A stretch of 64,000 nucleotides of DNA from Metaruminococcus_A sp050943475 (GCA_050943475.1 JBMNPF010000001.1:228196-292195), one strand, 5' to 3'. Shown: positions 1 through 8,086, counted from the first letter of the stretch. The notes: generated from the letters alone by a model not told the origin. Program-made: numbers and translations.

Positions 1-1
1 T

Positions 2-871
2 GCCGAGACGCGCCCCAATGGGGAGGTTGTTATCCGTCCGGCGAAGTCCCCCATGCTGGTGCGGGATACCTTTAACATGGCGGTTGGCCTGCCTTACCCG
101 AGCGGGAATTCCTATACCGAGCAGAAGATGCGTGAAGTGCGGCAGCGCCTTGCGGAAAAAGGGCCGTATACCTTGCAGGACGATGTGCGTGCAATGGCAG
201 AGGTACCGGTGCGGTTTGACCCGGGTACCCACTGGGCTTACGGCTTTGGCCATGAAATGGTGGCGGCGCTGGTGGAGCAGACCTCCGGCAGAACCATCGG
301 CGAATTCCTGCAAAAGGAGATCTTTGAACCGCTGGGTATGGAAAGCACCGGGTACCGCTATTTTGGGGATATTGAGTCCCGTATGGCGCGGATGATCCGC
401 CCCGAGGGGAACGGTGTGTTCACCCCGGTTGAGCAGCCGTCCGACGTCAACCACCGTCCGGATGCGGTTTACGAAGGCGGCGGTGCCGGGCTGTTCGGCA
501 CGGTGCGGGATTACATAAAATTTACTCAGATGCTTGCAAACGGCGGCGTTTATGAGGGGAAACGCCTGATTGGGCGCAAAACCATCGATCTGATGCGCCG
601 CAACATGCTGGACGAAGCCCAGATGAAGGATTTTGCCAACTCCTACAATGAAGGGTACGGTTACGGCCTTGGCGTACGGACGCTGGTGGAGCCGGCAGGT
701 GTGACCAATATGCCGGTGGGCGAGTTCGGTTGGACCGGCGCTGCCGGAACCTGGGCGTCGATTGACCCGGCGGACGGCGTCTCGGTGGTTTATATGCACC
801 AGATGATGCCGAACGATGAGGAGTACCATCATCACCGGGTGCGTTCGGTGGCGTACGGCTGCATTGAATAG
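2..871 (+). CDS. Beta-lactamase-fold serine hydrolase, 5' end outside window
   Basis: The reading frame is open from base 2, so the start codon and the SxxK nucleophile motif lie upstream of the window. What remains (about 290 residues) has the fold signature of class C beta-lactamase/penicillin-binding esterases: HWAYGFGHEMVAALVEQTSG carries the Tyr of the usual YxN motif, followed by a conserved EPLGMESTGY segment, and WTGAAGT near the C-terminus sits where the KTG/HxG box is expected. Members are esterases, D-aminopeptidases or PBP-like enzymes and rarely true antibiotic-degrading enzymes. A strong hairpin at 1048-1080 ends the transcript. Family call is firm; substrate is unknown. Confidence 0.8.
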   Translation, partial: AETRPNGEVVIRPAKSPMLVRDTFNMAVGLPYPSGNSYTEQKMREVRQRLAEKGPYTLQDDVRAMAEVPVRFDPGTHWAYGFGHEMVAALVEQTSGRTIGEFLQKEIFEPLGMESTGYRYFGDIESRMARMIRPEGNGVFTPVEQPSDVNHRPDAVYEGGGAGLFGTVRDYIKFTQMLANGGVYEGKRLIGRKTIDLMRRNMLDEAQMKDFANSYNEGYGYGLGVRTLVEPAGVTNMPVGEFGWTGAAGTWASIDPADGVSVVYMHQMMPNDEEYHHHRVRSVAYGCIE

Positions 872-1047
872 CGTTGGAAAAACAGATTGGCCCGGTGCGC
901 CGGAGCGTGCGTACCCGATTGTGAAAGGGAATTTCCTGGGGAGCATAAACGAGATAAAAGCAGATGTTTCCGGCGGGTGAGACATGAAAGCCGTTGTTTG
1001 GGCTGGGGACGCAGGGAATCTGGAAGAAGATTATTTGAAACACTGAA

Positions 1048-1086
1048 AAATGGCTGGCGGAAACATTCCGCCAGCCATTTTAATTT
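1048..1086 (+). terminator. Rho-independent terminator of the serine hydrolase gene
   Basis: A perfect 15-bp stem (1048-1062 pairing with 1066-1080) with a 3-base loop is followed by TAATTTTGTTTTG. It lies 177 bases after the stop codon at 869-871. Confidence 0.85.
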
Positions 1087-1159
1087 TGTTTTGAAACAAT
1101 GTTTGCAGGAGGCTCTCTGTGGTGCAGAAAGCTCCAGATCCAAAGGAAAACTGCACCCC

Positions 1160-1205
1160 CAAAAACAAAAGTGGTATGCCCTTTCTTTGCAAGCAAGGGC
1201 ATACC
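1160..1205 (-). terminator. Terminator of the GH5-like glycosidase gene
   Basis: An 11-bp stem (1173-1183 with 1195-1205, loop of 11) is followed on the minus strand by ACTTTTGTTTTTGG. It lies 45 bases past the stop codon of the glycosidase gene. Confidence 0.75.
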
Positions 1206-1249
1206 AACTCTTTGGTTACAGTTTTCCGTGTTGGATTGAAGCAGCGCCT

Positions 1250-2422
1250 TTATAAAATCAGGCAGGACTCCCGCAGCAGTTTTGCCATATCGTAGGCAAA
1301 TTTTTTGATGGCGAACAGGTCGCGCTCCGCCTCCGGCTGGGCACGCCAGTCGGCAATCTGTGCGGAGGGCGGGTTCCACATGGGAACCAGTTCATTGCTT
1401 TCCAGAATGTTGACGCAGCGTTCCGCGGCCTCCAGAATGTCGTCGGTGGTTTTCCGCTTGCTTTGGAACAAGGCGGTTTCCTCTACACGGAGCACCTGTT
1501 CCACCGCCTCGACGGCACCGTAAACATAGCCCTCCTTGTTGGGGTTGGCGCGCATCCGGCCGGGTGTGTGCTTGCGGTAAAAGCCGAACATGGCGGCGAC
1601 GATGGCCGGGTCGCGGATGGTGCCGTCCGGGTAGACAATGCCGTGGATATCCCCCCAGGAGCCCTCTACCATGAGCTGGAACAGGTACCAGCCGACCTTG
1701 TGGGAGCTGCAGATTTCCAATTCCAGGTCGTAGGGGTTGGAGCGGCCGATGCACCCGGTCTCGGTATTGAGCAGCGGTTTTCCGGTTTTCTGGGAGAGCT
1801 GTTCTGCCGCAGTATAGACCGCCTCAATTTCTGCGCGGGTCTTGAGGTAGTCATGGAAGCTGATCACGTCAATTAAATCCACGGTGGATTCGCAGTGGGA
1901 AATCAGCTCATGCCCTACCGTGAGTACGCCGTCCGGGTCGAGCCCGCGGATGATGCCGCACATCCGGCGCACCAGCTTTTGCAGGTGTTCCATCCGCTCG
2001 GGCAGCAGGGCGGGATCCGGGCACTTGCGGATATAATCGTTGCAGTAGGGTTCGTTCATGACGTCCCACATGAGGATGTTCGGCTCGCCTTTCAGGGCGT
2101 CCATCACGGCAGCGGCATACTCTTCCATATTCTTCCATTCCGCTTCGGTTGGCGTGGTAAAGGAGGCGATGGAATTGCCGTTCCAGAAGATTGGCATGAC
2201 CGAAATGCCATGGGTGTTGCAGCGGCGGATAAAATCCAGCACCAGTTCAAAATAGCCGTCCGCGTCTGCTTCCCATTCCTCCTGCCGGAGCCAGAAGCGG
2301 ATGGAATTGATTTGGAGGCGTTCGGCGTAGCCAAGCTCGCGTTCCACCTGCTCCTTGGATTTGGAGGCGTCCGGATAATGGCACACCCCGCGGATATCGC
2401 TGTAATCGTTGCGTAATTTCAT
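1250..2422 (-). CDS. GH5-like (clan GH-A) glycoside hydrolase, 390 aa
   Basis: Cellulase/mannanase-like TIM-barrel glycosidase without signal peptide, so probably acting in the cytoplasm on imported oligosaccharides. The acid/base Glu is residue 124 in DVMNEPYCND and the nucleophile Glu is residue 221 in LNTETGC; SFHDY near residue 190 matches the conserved His/Tyr region of clan GH-A. The start at 2422 is chosen because AAGGAG precedes it by 8 bases and the protein homology begins there; longer in-frame starts add non-homologous sequence. It is transcribed alone from the promoter at 2456-2484. Linkage specificity (mannan, glucan or host glycan) cannot be read from the sequence. Confidence 0.8.
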   Translation of the reverse strand: MKLRNDYSDIRGVCHYPDASKSKEQVERELGYAERLQINSIRFWLRQEEWEADADGYFELVLDFIRRCNTHGISVMPIFWNGNSIASFTTPTEAEWKNMEEYAAAVMDALKGEPNILMWDVMNEPYCNDYIRKCPDPALLPERMEHLQKLVRRMCGIIRGLDPDGVLTVGHELISHCESTVDLIDVISFHDYLKTRAEIEAVYTAAEQLSQKTGKPLLNTETGCIGRSNPYDLELEICSSHKVGWYLFQLMVEGSWGDIHGIVYPDGTIRDPAIVAAMFGFYRKHTPGRMRANPNKEGYVYGAVEAVEQVLRVEETALFQSKRKTTDDILEAAERCVNILESNELVPMWNPPSAQIADWRAQPEAERDLFAIKKFAYDMAKLLRESCLIL

Positions 2423-2455
2423 GAATAAGACTCCTTTTATGGCTGATATGCTTCC

Positions 2456-2484
2456 ATTATACACACGCCGCAGAAGATGTACAA
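2456..2484 (-). promoter_or_regulatory. Sigma-A promoter of the GH5-like gene
   Basis: On the minus strand TTGTAC (2484-2479), 17-base spacer and TATAAT (2461-2456). The start codon follows 33 bases downstream of the -10 box. The -35 box lies inside a small inverted repeat of TGTAC, a possible regulator site. Confidence 0.7.
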
Positions 2485-2516
2485 GGGTACAAAAATGAAA
2501 AAGGCGGGGCTGCGGG

Positions 2517-2558
2517 AAGAAAAAGAAACAAGCCGTTCCCAAAAGACTGGAACGGCTT
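2517..2558 (-). terminator. Terminator of the lipoprotein gene at 2590-3228
   Basis: A 10-bp stem (2530-2539 with 2549-2558) is followed on the minus strand by GTTTCTTTTTCTTC. It lies just past the lipoprotein stop codon and upstream of the GH5-like promoter. Confidence 0.8.
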
Positions 2559-2589
2559 GCCGGTATCGTGAGCCGAATGGCTTGAAAAG

Positions 2590-3228
2590 TTAATCCGGAA
2601 AGAGGTCTGCGCAAAATTCCTCCAGCGTTTTGCCGGTGTAATACCTTGCTTCAATGCTCCAATCCCACTGGATTTCGCCGCTTGCCGCGTTTTGGGATGC
2701 GGCAGTCGCTTCCTGTTCTTCTGCCGTGCACCCAAACGGGCTGACCAGAAGGTTGTCTTCGGTCAGGTAAAACGACCACGGCCCGTACATGGAATGGTAG
2801 CCGGAATAAGCGTTGTCGCCCAGCAGTACCAGATAACGGCTGCCCTGTAAAAAATTTTCATCCATACCCGCACGATTCAAAGTCATTACAACTGCGGTAT
2901 CTCCTGCGGAATAGCAGTTGCCCCACAGTACCTCATCGACGACAAAGGTAACCAAAGCTCCCTCGCCTTCCGCAGAAACCGGTTCCGCCCGAACGGCGGT
3001 AACCACGCAGTAAGCCAGTTTGCGGGAACTGTTTTCCTGGGCCTTTTGTAAAAGGTCTTGCATGGTATCTTTGGAGAAATAGCTGGAACCCAGTGAAACA
3101 TACCGCATCCAACAAATGTTGTCCAAATAGGTTTGGCAAAGCTTATGGGCGTTCTGTTCCGGTAGCGTGCAGGAAGTAAGGAGCAGGAGGCAGAAAAGGC
3201 CTGTCAGCAACCGGTAAAAGCGTTTCAT
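2590..3228 (-). CDS. Predicted lipoprotein of unknown function, 212 aa
   Basis: Begins with a type II signal peptide: MKRFYRLL, a hydrophobic stretch and lipobox LTSC with the lipidated Cys at about residue 20. The start has CAGGAG seven bases upstream. The mature part has a mixed beta layout with a segment (VTFVVDEVLWG, then VVMTL, then GSRYLVLLGDNAYSGY) that resembles in order the three surface proteins encoded at 5835-7981, where a TFEVKVTAILKG-like strand is followed by GNRMFLILMD. I infer a shared domain, possibly a beta-sandwich, but recognise no named family. Monocistronic with its own terminator. Confidence 0.65.
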   Translation of the reverse strand: MKRFYRLLTGLFCLLLLTSCTLPEQNAHKLCQTYLDNICWMRYVSLGSSYFSKDTMQDLLQKAQENSSRKLAYCVVTAVRAEPVSAEGEGALVTFVVDEVLWGNCYSAGDTAVVMTLNRAGMDENFLQGSRYLVLLGDNAYSGYHSMYGPWSFYLTEDNLLVSPFGCTAEEQEATAASQNAASGEIQWDWSIEARYYTGKTLEEFCADLFPD

Positions 3229-3383
3229 AACAAACTCCTGTTCAGACAGTCACAATGAGTTCGGATTTTATTTTATCAATGCTGTTGATAGGAAACCCTT
3301 TTTGAATCTTAACCGGGAACCGCCGAGAGAGCTGCCAAAAGGCATGTGTTCAAAAGCATGTCCCTGTGGATCATCTGACGGGG

Positions 3384-4439
3384 CTATCCGTTTGAAATCA
3401 GCAGCTCGCTGATTTTTCCGCGTCCGCTCCCTTTGCTGTTGATAAAGCGGGCGGCTTGAATCCGGTGGATTTGAAAGCCCTGGTAAAGATCGTCCAGAAA
3501 GGTATCGTCCGGGTCGGCGTTTTTGGGGTCGGAGTTGCTTAACAGCACCCGCGCGCCGGATGCGGCCATCTCTGCAAAAAAGCGGGCGAGCTCGGCCTGT
3601 TGCCGGTCGCCGAACCCATGTTCGGAATAGCTGGTGAAATTTGCGGTGGGTGACAGAGGACGGTAGGGCGGATCAAAGTAGACAAAGGTGTGAGCGTCAA
3701 TAAATTTTGCGGCCTGGCGGTAATCTCCGCAGGTCATGGTCACATGCTGAATTGCCTGGGAAATGCGGAGCAGATTCTCGCTGTCACAAATGCAGGGGGA
3801 CTTATAATCCCCCATAGGGACGTTGAACAGCCCCTTGCGGTTTACCCGGTACAGCCCGTTGAAGCAGGTCTTGTTGAGGAAAAGGAACAACGCGGCCTTT
3901 TCCAGCTTCTGTTTGCTGCTCTGTTCCAGCAAAAGTGCGTTATAGCGTTCACGTTTTTGATAATAGTAGCTCCTGCGGTGCTCGGAATCCAACGGGAGAT
4001 AGCTTTGCTGCATGACGGACAGCTGTTCGATCAGGGAAGATACATGATCCCGGATGGCTTCATAGGTGCAGATCAATTCCTCGTTGATGTCGTTGATATA
4101 AACCTCTTCCAGTGAATAACGGGAGAGGAGGTCAAACAGCACCGCTCCGCCGCCGACAAAAGGCTCGGCATACCGGGTGATTTCGGAACCCAACCCCGCC
4201 GGATACTGTTTGCGAATACTGGCTAACAAATGGTTTTTGCCGCCTGCCCATTTTACAAAGGGCTTCAGCAATGGCCGGCAGGCCGGCAAACTTTCGGGCC
4301 TTGGCAGATCGGTGGGGAGCATCCAGCCGCTGTTGTTCTGGTATGCGCCAGGGATTTGCCCGTTTTGACAAAGGGCGTCAATCTGCTGCAGAGAAATGTT
4401 CCATTGAGCGGCGGCTTCTTTGGCCGGCAAAAAGCGCAT
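3384..4439 (-). CDS. dam: Dam-type DNA adenine-N6 methyltransferase with N-terminal HTH, 351 aa
   Basis: D12-class adenine methyltransferase. The SAM-binding motif FVKWAGGK is at residues 61-68, AEPFVGGGAV at 91-100, and the catalytic DPPY at 256-259; C-terminal target-recognition sequence is GSGRGKISELL. This arrangement is that of Dam/DpnII methylases, whose usual target is GATC. Residues 1-50 form an extra small helix-turn-helix of the kind found in MerR/excisionase proteins (PAKEAAAQWNISLQQIDALC, then GWMLPTD). Start 4439 has GAAAGGAAGG upstream. No restriction endonuclease lies beside it, so it is probably a solitary regulatory or phage-derived methylase. Its mRNA leader is highly structured (see 4469-4536). 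Confidence 0.85.
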   Translation of the reverse strand: MRFLPAKEAAAQWNISLQQIDALCQNGQIPGAYQNNSGWMLPTDLPRPESLPACRPLLKPFVKWAGGKNHLLASIRKQYPAGLGSEITRYAEPFVGGGAVLFDLLSRYSLEEVYINDINEELICTYEAIRDHVSSLIEQLSVMQQSYLPLDSEHRRSYYYQKRERYNALLLEQSSKQKLEKAALFLFLNKTCFNGLYRVNRKGLFNVPMGDYKSPCICDSENLLRISQAIQHVTMTCGDYRQAAKFIDAHTFVYFDPPYRPLSPTANFTSYSEHGFGDRQQAELARFFAEMAASGARVLLSNSDPKNADPDDTFLDDLYQGFQIHRIQAARFINSKGSGRGKISELLISNG

Positions 4440-4468
4440 GGACACCTTCCTTTCAAATGAAATGACAG

Positions 4469-4536
4469 ACAGGCTGGAGCGGGGCTGCCGTGTTTTTGTC
4501 GGGAATGCCGTCCTGACGGCAGACTGCCCAGCCTGT
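4469..4536 (-). promoter_or_regulatory. Nested stem-loop in the dam leader
   Basis: Outer stem ACAGGCTGG (4469-4477) pairs with CCAGCCTGT (4528-4536); inside it CTGCCGT (4485-4491) pairs with ACGGCAG (4516-4522). The structure fills the leader between the likely transcription start near 4542 and the ribosome binding site near 4450. Confidence 0.5.
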
Positions 4537-4548
4537 CCTTTCATTCTT

Positions 4549-4561
4549 ATTATATGCGATC
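4549..4561 (-). promoter_or_regulatory. Probable dam promoter with an adjacent GATC
   Basis: TATAAT on the minus strand at 4554-4549; no good -35 box is seen. A GATC (4558-4561) lies only three bases upstream of the -10 box, so the site the enzyme should methylate sits inside its own promoter. Confidence 0.5.
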
Positions 4562-4639
4562 GCGGGAGGAATAGCGAGCTTTTTTTGAGAAGAAAAGAGA
4601 CGCAAAACCGCTGGCGTTGGTTTGCGCGGGAGCAGCTTG

Positions 4640-4682
4640 CTATGTGCAAAATAAAAATCCCGCAGGAAAACCCTGCGGGATT
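4640..4682 (-). terminator. Terminator of the rplM-rpsI operon
   Basis: An 11-bp stem (4656-4666 with 4672-4682, loop AAAAC) is followed on the minus strand by TTTTATTTTGCA. It lies 21 bases past the rpsI stop codon. Confidence 0.9.
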
Positions 4683-4702
4683 GAAACGCCGTAAACGGCA
4701 AA

Positions 4703-5107
4703 CTATCTCTTGCTGAACTGCGGAGCGCGGCGAGCAGCTTTGAGACCGTACTTTTTACGCTCTTTCATACGTGGGTCACGGGTCAGGAAGCCAGCTTTTT
4801 TCAGGACCGGACGGAGCTCCTCGTTGTACTGAAGCAGCGCGCGAGAAATACCGTGACGGATTGCACCAGCCTGGCCGGTAACGCCGCCGCCTGCAACGGT
4901 GCAGACAATATCGAACTTGCCGAGGCAGTCGGTGAGGTTGAGCGGCTGACGAACGATGAGTTTCAGCGTTTCAAGGCCGAAATAATCGTCAATGTCTCTG
5001 CCGTTGATGGTGATATTGCCGTTGCCAGCATAAACGCGAACACGTGCGACCGAGCTTTTTCTTCTGCCGGTGCCGTAGAAATAAGGTTTCGATTCGTACA
5101 TTTCCAT
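4703..5107 (-). CDS. rpsI: Small ribosomal subunit protein uS9
   Basis: 134 residues, full length for S9. Conserved features: YGTGRRKSSVARV at the N-terminus, GNITINGRDIDDYF, VAGGGVTGQAGAIRHGI in the middle, and the C-terminal tail ending in FSKR, which reaches into the ribosomal P site and contacts the anticodon stem of tRNA. The start at 5107 has GAGGAGG five bases upstream. It is the second gene of the universally conserved rplM-rpsI operon, 13 bases behind rplM. Confidence 0.98.
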   Translation of the reverse strand: MEMYESKPYFYGTGRRKSSVARVRVYAGNGNITINGRDIDDYFGLETLKLIVRQPLNLTDCLGKFDIVCTVAGGGVTGQAGAIRHGISRALLQYNEELRPVLKKAGFLTRDPRMKERKKYGLKAARRAPQFSKR

Positions 5108-5120
5108 TGCCTCCTCTTAC

Positions 5121-5549
5121 TTAAAACTCGCAGTTTACAGGGTTCTGAGCGGCATTGTTGTGCTCTGCCCCTCTGTAAACACGCAGGCGGCGCAGCTGAG
5201 CGGCGCCAAGTTTGTTGTGAGGAAGCATGCCTTCAATGGCCAGTGTCATAGCCTTTTCCGGGTTCTCTTCCATCAATTTGCTGTATTTGACTTCTTTCAG
5301 TCCGCCGACCCAGCCGGTGTGCCACTGGTACACTTTCTGGTTGAGCTTGTTCCCGGTGAGAACAGCTTTTTCGGCATTGATGACGATGACGTGGTCACCG
5401 CAATCCATGTGGGGCGTAAAGGTTGGCTTGTGTTTGCCGTGCAGAATGTGCGCAGCTTTTGCAGCAACACGGCCCAGCGGTTTGCCGGCAGCGTCCAACA
5501 CATACCATTTACGCGTAATCTCGCTCGCTTTTGGCATATAGGTTGACAT
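5121..5549 (-). CDS. rplM: Large ribosomal subunit protein uL13
   Basis: 142 residues, the same length as the E. coli protein. Landmarks: MSTYMPKASEITRKWYVLDA, GKPLGRVAA, GDHVIVINAEKAVLTG, MLPHNKLGA and RLRVYRG near the C-terminus. The start at 5549 (GGAGGG eight bases upstream) is preferred over an in-frame ATG 45 bases earlier because family members begin with this MSTYM-like sequence. The promoter at 5631-5659 leaves a leader of about 75 bases containing a terminator-like hairpin, consistent with autoregulation known for L13 leaders in Firmicutes. Confidence 0.98.
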   Translation of the reverse strand: MSTYMPKASEITRKWYVLDAAGKPLGRVAAKAAHILHGKHKPTFTPHMDCGDHVIVINAEKAVLTGNKLNQKVYQWHTGWVGGLKEVKYSKLMEENPEKAMTLAIEGMLPHNKLGAAQLRRLRVYRGAEHNNAAQNPVNCEF

Positions 5550-5581
5550 GGGATTCCCTCCATCTTCACTATGGTTTTCAC

Positions 5582-5600
5582 AAAAAACGCCCAAAGGCGT
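5582..5600 (-). promoter_or_regulatory. Terminator-like hairpin in the rplM leader
   Basis: On the minus strand ACGCC-TTTG-GGCGT followed at once by T6, lying between the rplM promoter and its ribosome binding site. It matches the position of L13 leader attenuators; the match to that RNA family is inferred, not tested. Confidence 0.5.
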
Positions 5601-5630
5601 CCGAAAACACAGATTTTCAGTTGCTCAACT

Positions 5631-5659
5631 ATTATAATATGGCGATATGTGCTTGTCAA
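5631..5659 (-). promoter_or_regulatory. Consensus sigma-A promoter of rplM-rpsI
   Basis: Minus strand TTGACA (5659-5654), 17 bases, TATAAT (5636-5631): both hexamers match the consensus perfectly, as expected for a ribosomal-protein operon. Confidence 0.9.
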
Positions 5660-5834
5660 TCATTATTTTTTGGTTTTTTTAATTTACATCCCTTATACTC
5701 TTGTAATCGCTCTTAATATCTCCTTTTCTCTCTGTTTCTTGTTTCTCGTTCTGGTTTTTTGTTTCGGATGGTAATTCTGTAAAAACGGATGAAAACAAAA
5801 GAAAAAGCGGGGAACTGCCCCGCTCTTTTCGTTT

Positions 5835-6443
5835 TTATAAAGTTTGATGCGCCTCTGCATAAAGCGCCTGCAATTCCTGCTTGAAGCTGGTTAAATCCAT
5901 ACCGGAGACACGGGTCATAGGCTGCTGCAGGGTGCCTGGGTAGACTTTTTCATCGCCGGCTACATAGAAGCAGCTGGAAATAATGCTTACAAGTCCATAG
6001 CCTTCGTCATAAGGATTCAGTATCATGACAAAACGGTCTCCAATATTAAAATCAGGTACACAGAAAGAAGCTACCGGACTGATTGTCATGATAAGCGTTT
6101 CGTTTTCGGCGCCGGCCCAGGTTTCGTTTACGGTGAGTTCCACCCGCTTCACAGTATATTCAAATGGCAGCATTCCCAACTCGGTTTCCTCGTATTCGGT
6201 TGGTATGTACTGTCGTGTAACATCTGGCAGCAGTTGTTTGACTGTTACGTCTGCAATAATTTGGGTCTCTTCCATTTGATCCTCAAAGGACACGGCTCCA
6301 ACCGACGCCATTGGCGGGTTGTCGAACAACTTGAAATCAGACTGTTTGGAGCCCCGGGGCCAGAAAACAGCTGCCAGTATGGCGGCAATGAGCAGAAAAC
6401 CAATGCAGATAAATACAATTCGTTTTTTCTTTATTGTAAACAT
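5835..6443 (-). CDS. Membrane-anchored surface protein of unknown function, 202 aa
   Basis: Short basic N-terminus (MFTIKKKR), one transmembrane anchor at residues 9-29 without a lipobox Cys, then an extracytoplasmic domain. The pattern VELTVNETWAGAENETLIM followed by FNIGDRFVMILNPYDEGYGL parallels the TFEVKVTAILKGQ ... GNRMFLILMDYADGMY pattern of the two lipoproteins encoded just upstream, so the three are probably one divergent family in one operon (29-base and 63-base gaps). GAGGAA precedes the start at 6443. I recognise no named domain. Confidence 0.65.
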   Translation of the reverse strand: MFTIKKKRIVFICIGFLLIAAILAAVFWPRGSKQSDFKLFDNPPMASVGAVSFEDQMEETQIIADVTVKQLLPDVTRQYIPTEYEETELGMLPFEYTVKRVELTVNETWAGAENETLIMTISPVASFCVPDFNIGDRFVMILNPYDEGYGLVSIISSCFYVAGDEKVYPGTLQQPMTRVSGMDLTSFKQELQALYAEAHQTL

Positions 6444-6472
6444 GCAAATTCCTCATTTCATCGTTATTCTCC

Positions 6473-7195
6473 CTAATACAAATATCTTTTTAGTTCATCC
6501 ACCAGTTCGACATAAGGCCTGCTGCCGTCCTGGATTAATCGATTGAGCAGCAGTTCGCGCTCTCTCGCCCCTCTCGATGACAGATAGCTCTCCGGAATAT
6601 AATTTGGAAGATATGCAGTCCCATTTCGAATTGTATACATACTATTGCGGTACGCCGCCGGCGTATACATCCCATCTGCATAGTCCATCAGGATTAGGAA
6701 CATCCGGTTGCCCACCTGAAAGTTCGTATAGTTTTCCTCAAATACGCCACGCAGGGCCGGCGGAACGGCTACCTTTACGGTGGGGGCCAGATGATGGAGA
6801 TTCGGGCGGCTTAAGCAATCGAGCAGGATGCGGCTCTGTCCTTTCAGAATGGCCGTTACCTTGACTTCAAAGGTGAGCAGATCATATTCTATTTGCAGGA
6901 TGTTATCCCATTTCATAAAGCCTACGCCGGGGTCCCCTTCGCGGTAGGTGTAAACTGCCGGTTCCACCGGATTGATGGAAAGCACCTCGGCCTCAATGAT
7001 CAGGTCGGCATATTTGGCCTGCCATTCAAAGGGGATGGGACCGGGAGATTCCATAGAGGCCGACACGCCGGGATAAGCCCATTTTCTGGCGTCAAATTCA
7101 TCTGTAACGGTGTCGTTGGTACAAGCCGTTAGAATAAGAACAGTAAGCATGGCACCCAATATGATCCGAAGCCGGTTTTTGCAGAACTGCTTCAT
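6473..7195 (-). CDS. Lipoprotein, tandem paralogue B, 240 aa
   Basis: Type II signal peptide with lipobox LTAC (Cys at about residue 25), directly followed by TNDTVTDE. Same length and domain plan as the gene at 7259-7981: EAEVLSINPVEPAVYTYREG, then TFEVKVTAILKGQSRILLDC, then HHLAPTVKVAVPPALRG and a C-terminal YLPNYIPESY region. Central parts are almost identical in DNA sequence to the paralogue, whereas the termini differ. AGGGGGA precedes the start. Function unknown; surface location is firm from the signal peptide. Confidence 0.75.
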   Translation of the reverse strand: MKQFCKNRLRIILGAMLTVLILTACTNDTVTDEFDARKWAYPGVSASMESPGPIPFEWQAKYADLIIEAEVLSINPVEPAVYTYREGDPGVGFMKWDNILQIEYDLLTFEVKVTAILKGQSRILLDCLSRPNLHHLAPTVKVAVPPALRGVFEENYTNFQVGNRMFLILMDYADGMYTPAAYRNSMYTIRNGTAYLPNYIPESYLSSRGARERELLLNRLIQDGSRPYVELVDELKRYLY

Positions 7196-7258
7196 AGAAT
7201 CCCCCTGAAAATTATTTTGTTTGCGCTGTACCGATGGCAGAATGCGAATTGCCTAATC

Positions 7259-7981
7259 TCAAAAGGTTTGCAGATGCTCTTTCAGCTCGGTCACAAGCTC
7301 TTTATAAGAGCCGCGGTCGTTTTGAGATGGCCGGTCAATCAGGTTTACATACGGCGTATCCTTATTTTGATGCCATTCTGGTATAAAGTTTGGAAGATAT
7401 GCTGTTCCTTCCCGGATGGTATACATGCTGTGATAATACGAAGTGGGAACGTACATCCCGTTGGCATAGTCCATTAAAAGCAGAAGCATTTTGTTGCCGG
7501 ACTGTATATTGGTATAGTTTTCTTCGTACATCCCGCGCAGGGCCGGAGGAATGGCTACCTTTACGGTGGGCGCCAGATGATGCAGATTTGGGCGGTTCAG
7601 GCAGTCGAGCAGGATGCGGCTCTGCCCTTTTAGAATGGCTGTTACCTTGACTTCAAAGGTAAACAGCTCGTATTTCATTTGCAGAATTCTTTCCTCTTTC
7701 ATAAAGCCTACGCCGGGATCCCCTTCGCGGTAGGTGTAAACTGCTGGTTCAACCGGATTAACCGAAATTACTTCCGCCTCAAGGACGAGATCGGCGTATT
7801 GGACTTGCTCCTCCAAGGGAATTGCGGCCATATCCGCACTTGTAGTCCGCATTAAGGGATAAGCGTATTTTCGATATCCACGCTCGTCAATGACAGTGTC
7901 GTTGGTGCAACCTGCCAGAACAAAGACCGCGAATACAATGCCCGCGATTGCCCGGGACCAGCTTTTGCGGAACCGTTTCAT
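7259..7981 (-). CDS. Lipoprotein, tandem paralogue A, 240 aa
   Basis: First gene of the three-gene surface-protein operon, reading from the promoter at 8058-8086. Lipobox LAGC (Cys at about residue 25) followed by TNDTVIDERGYRKYAYPL. Shares with paralogue B the blocks EAEVISVNPVEPAVYTYREG, TFEVKVTAILKGQSRILLDC and LAPTVKVAIPPALRG, with an Arg-Pro-Asn-Leu-His-His stretch between them. Predicted to be mostly beta structure. GGGGGGA precedes the start. No named family recognised; a ligand-binding or envelope role is a guess. Confidence 0.75.
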   Translation of the reverse strand: MKRFRKSWSRAIAGIVFAVFVLAGCTNDTVIDERGYRKYAYPLMRTTSADMAAIPLEEQVQYADLVLEAEVISVNPVEPAVYTYREGDPGVGFMKEERILQMKYELFTFEVKVTAILKGQSRILLDCLNRPNLHHLAPTVKVAIPPALRGMYEENYTNIQSGNKMLLLLMDYANGMYVPTSYYHSMYTIREGTAYLPNFIPEWHQNKDTPYVNLIDRPSQNDRGSYKELVTELKEHLQTF

Positions 7982-8057
7982 GGAATCCCCCCAAAAAAAT
8001 GAAAATTTCGGTTACTGTACCATTGAAAGCGATTGCATTTATTCTATTTCATATAAA

Positions 8058-8086
8058 ATATTACCAAATATTTTCCTATTTGTAAA
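8058..8086 (-). promoter_or_regulatory. Promoter of the lipoprotein operon
   Basis: Minus strand TTTACA (8086-8081), 17 bases, TAATAT (8063-8058), in an AT-rich region about 77 bases ahead of the start codon. Confidence 0.55.

Larger units (their letters stand above)
872..1249. other. Gene-free spacer between convergent genes
   Basis: Holds the plus-strand terminator at 1048-1086 and the minus-strand terminator at 1160-1205. The reading frames crossing it have no ribosome binding site and no protein-like composition, and I see no other signal. Confidence 0.6.

Noticed and set aside
887..1255. Open frame after the serine hydrolase gene
   Set aside because: Crosses two terminators, low-complexity basic sequence, no ribosome binding site.
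1463..2416. Long plus-strand frames over the GH5-like gene
   Set aside because: Shadows of the minus-strand gene caused by its GC-rich third positions.
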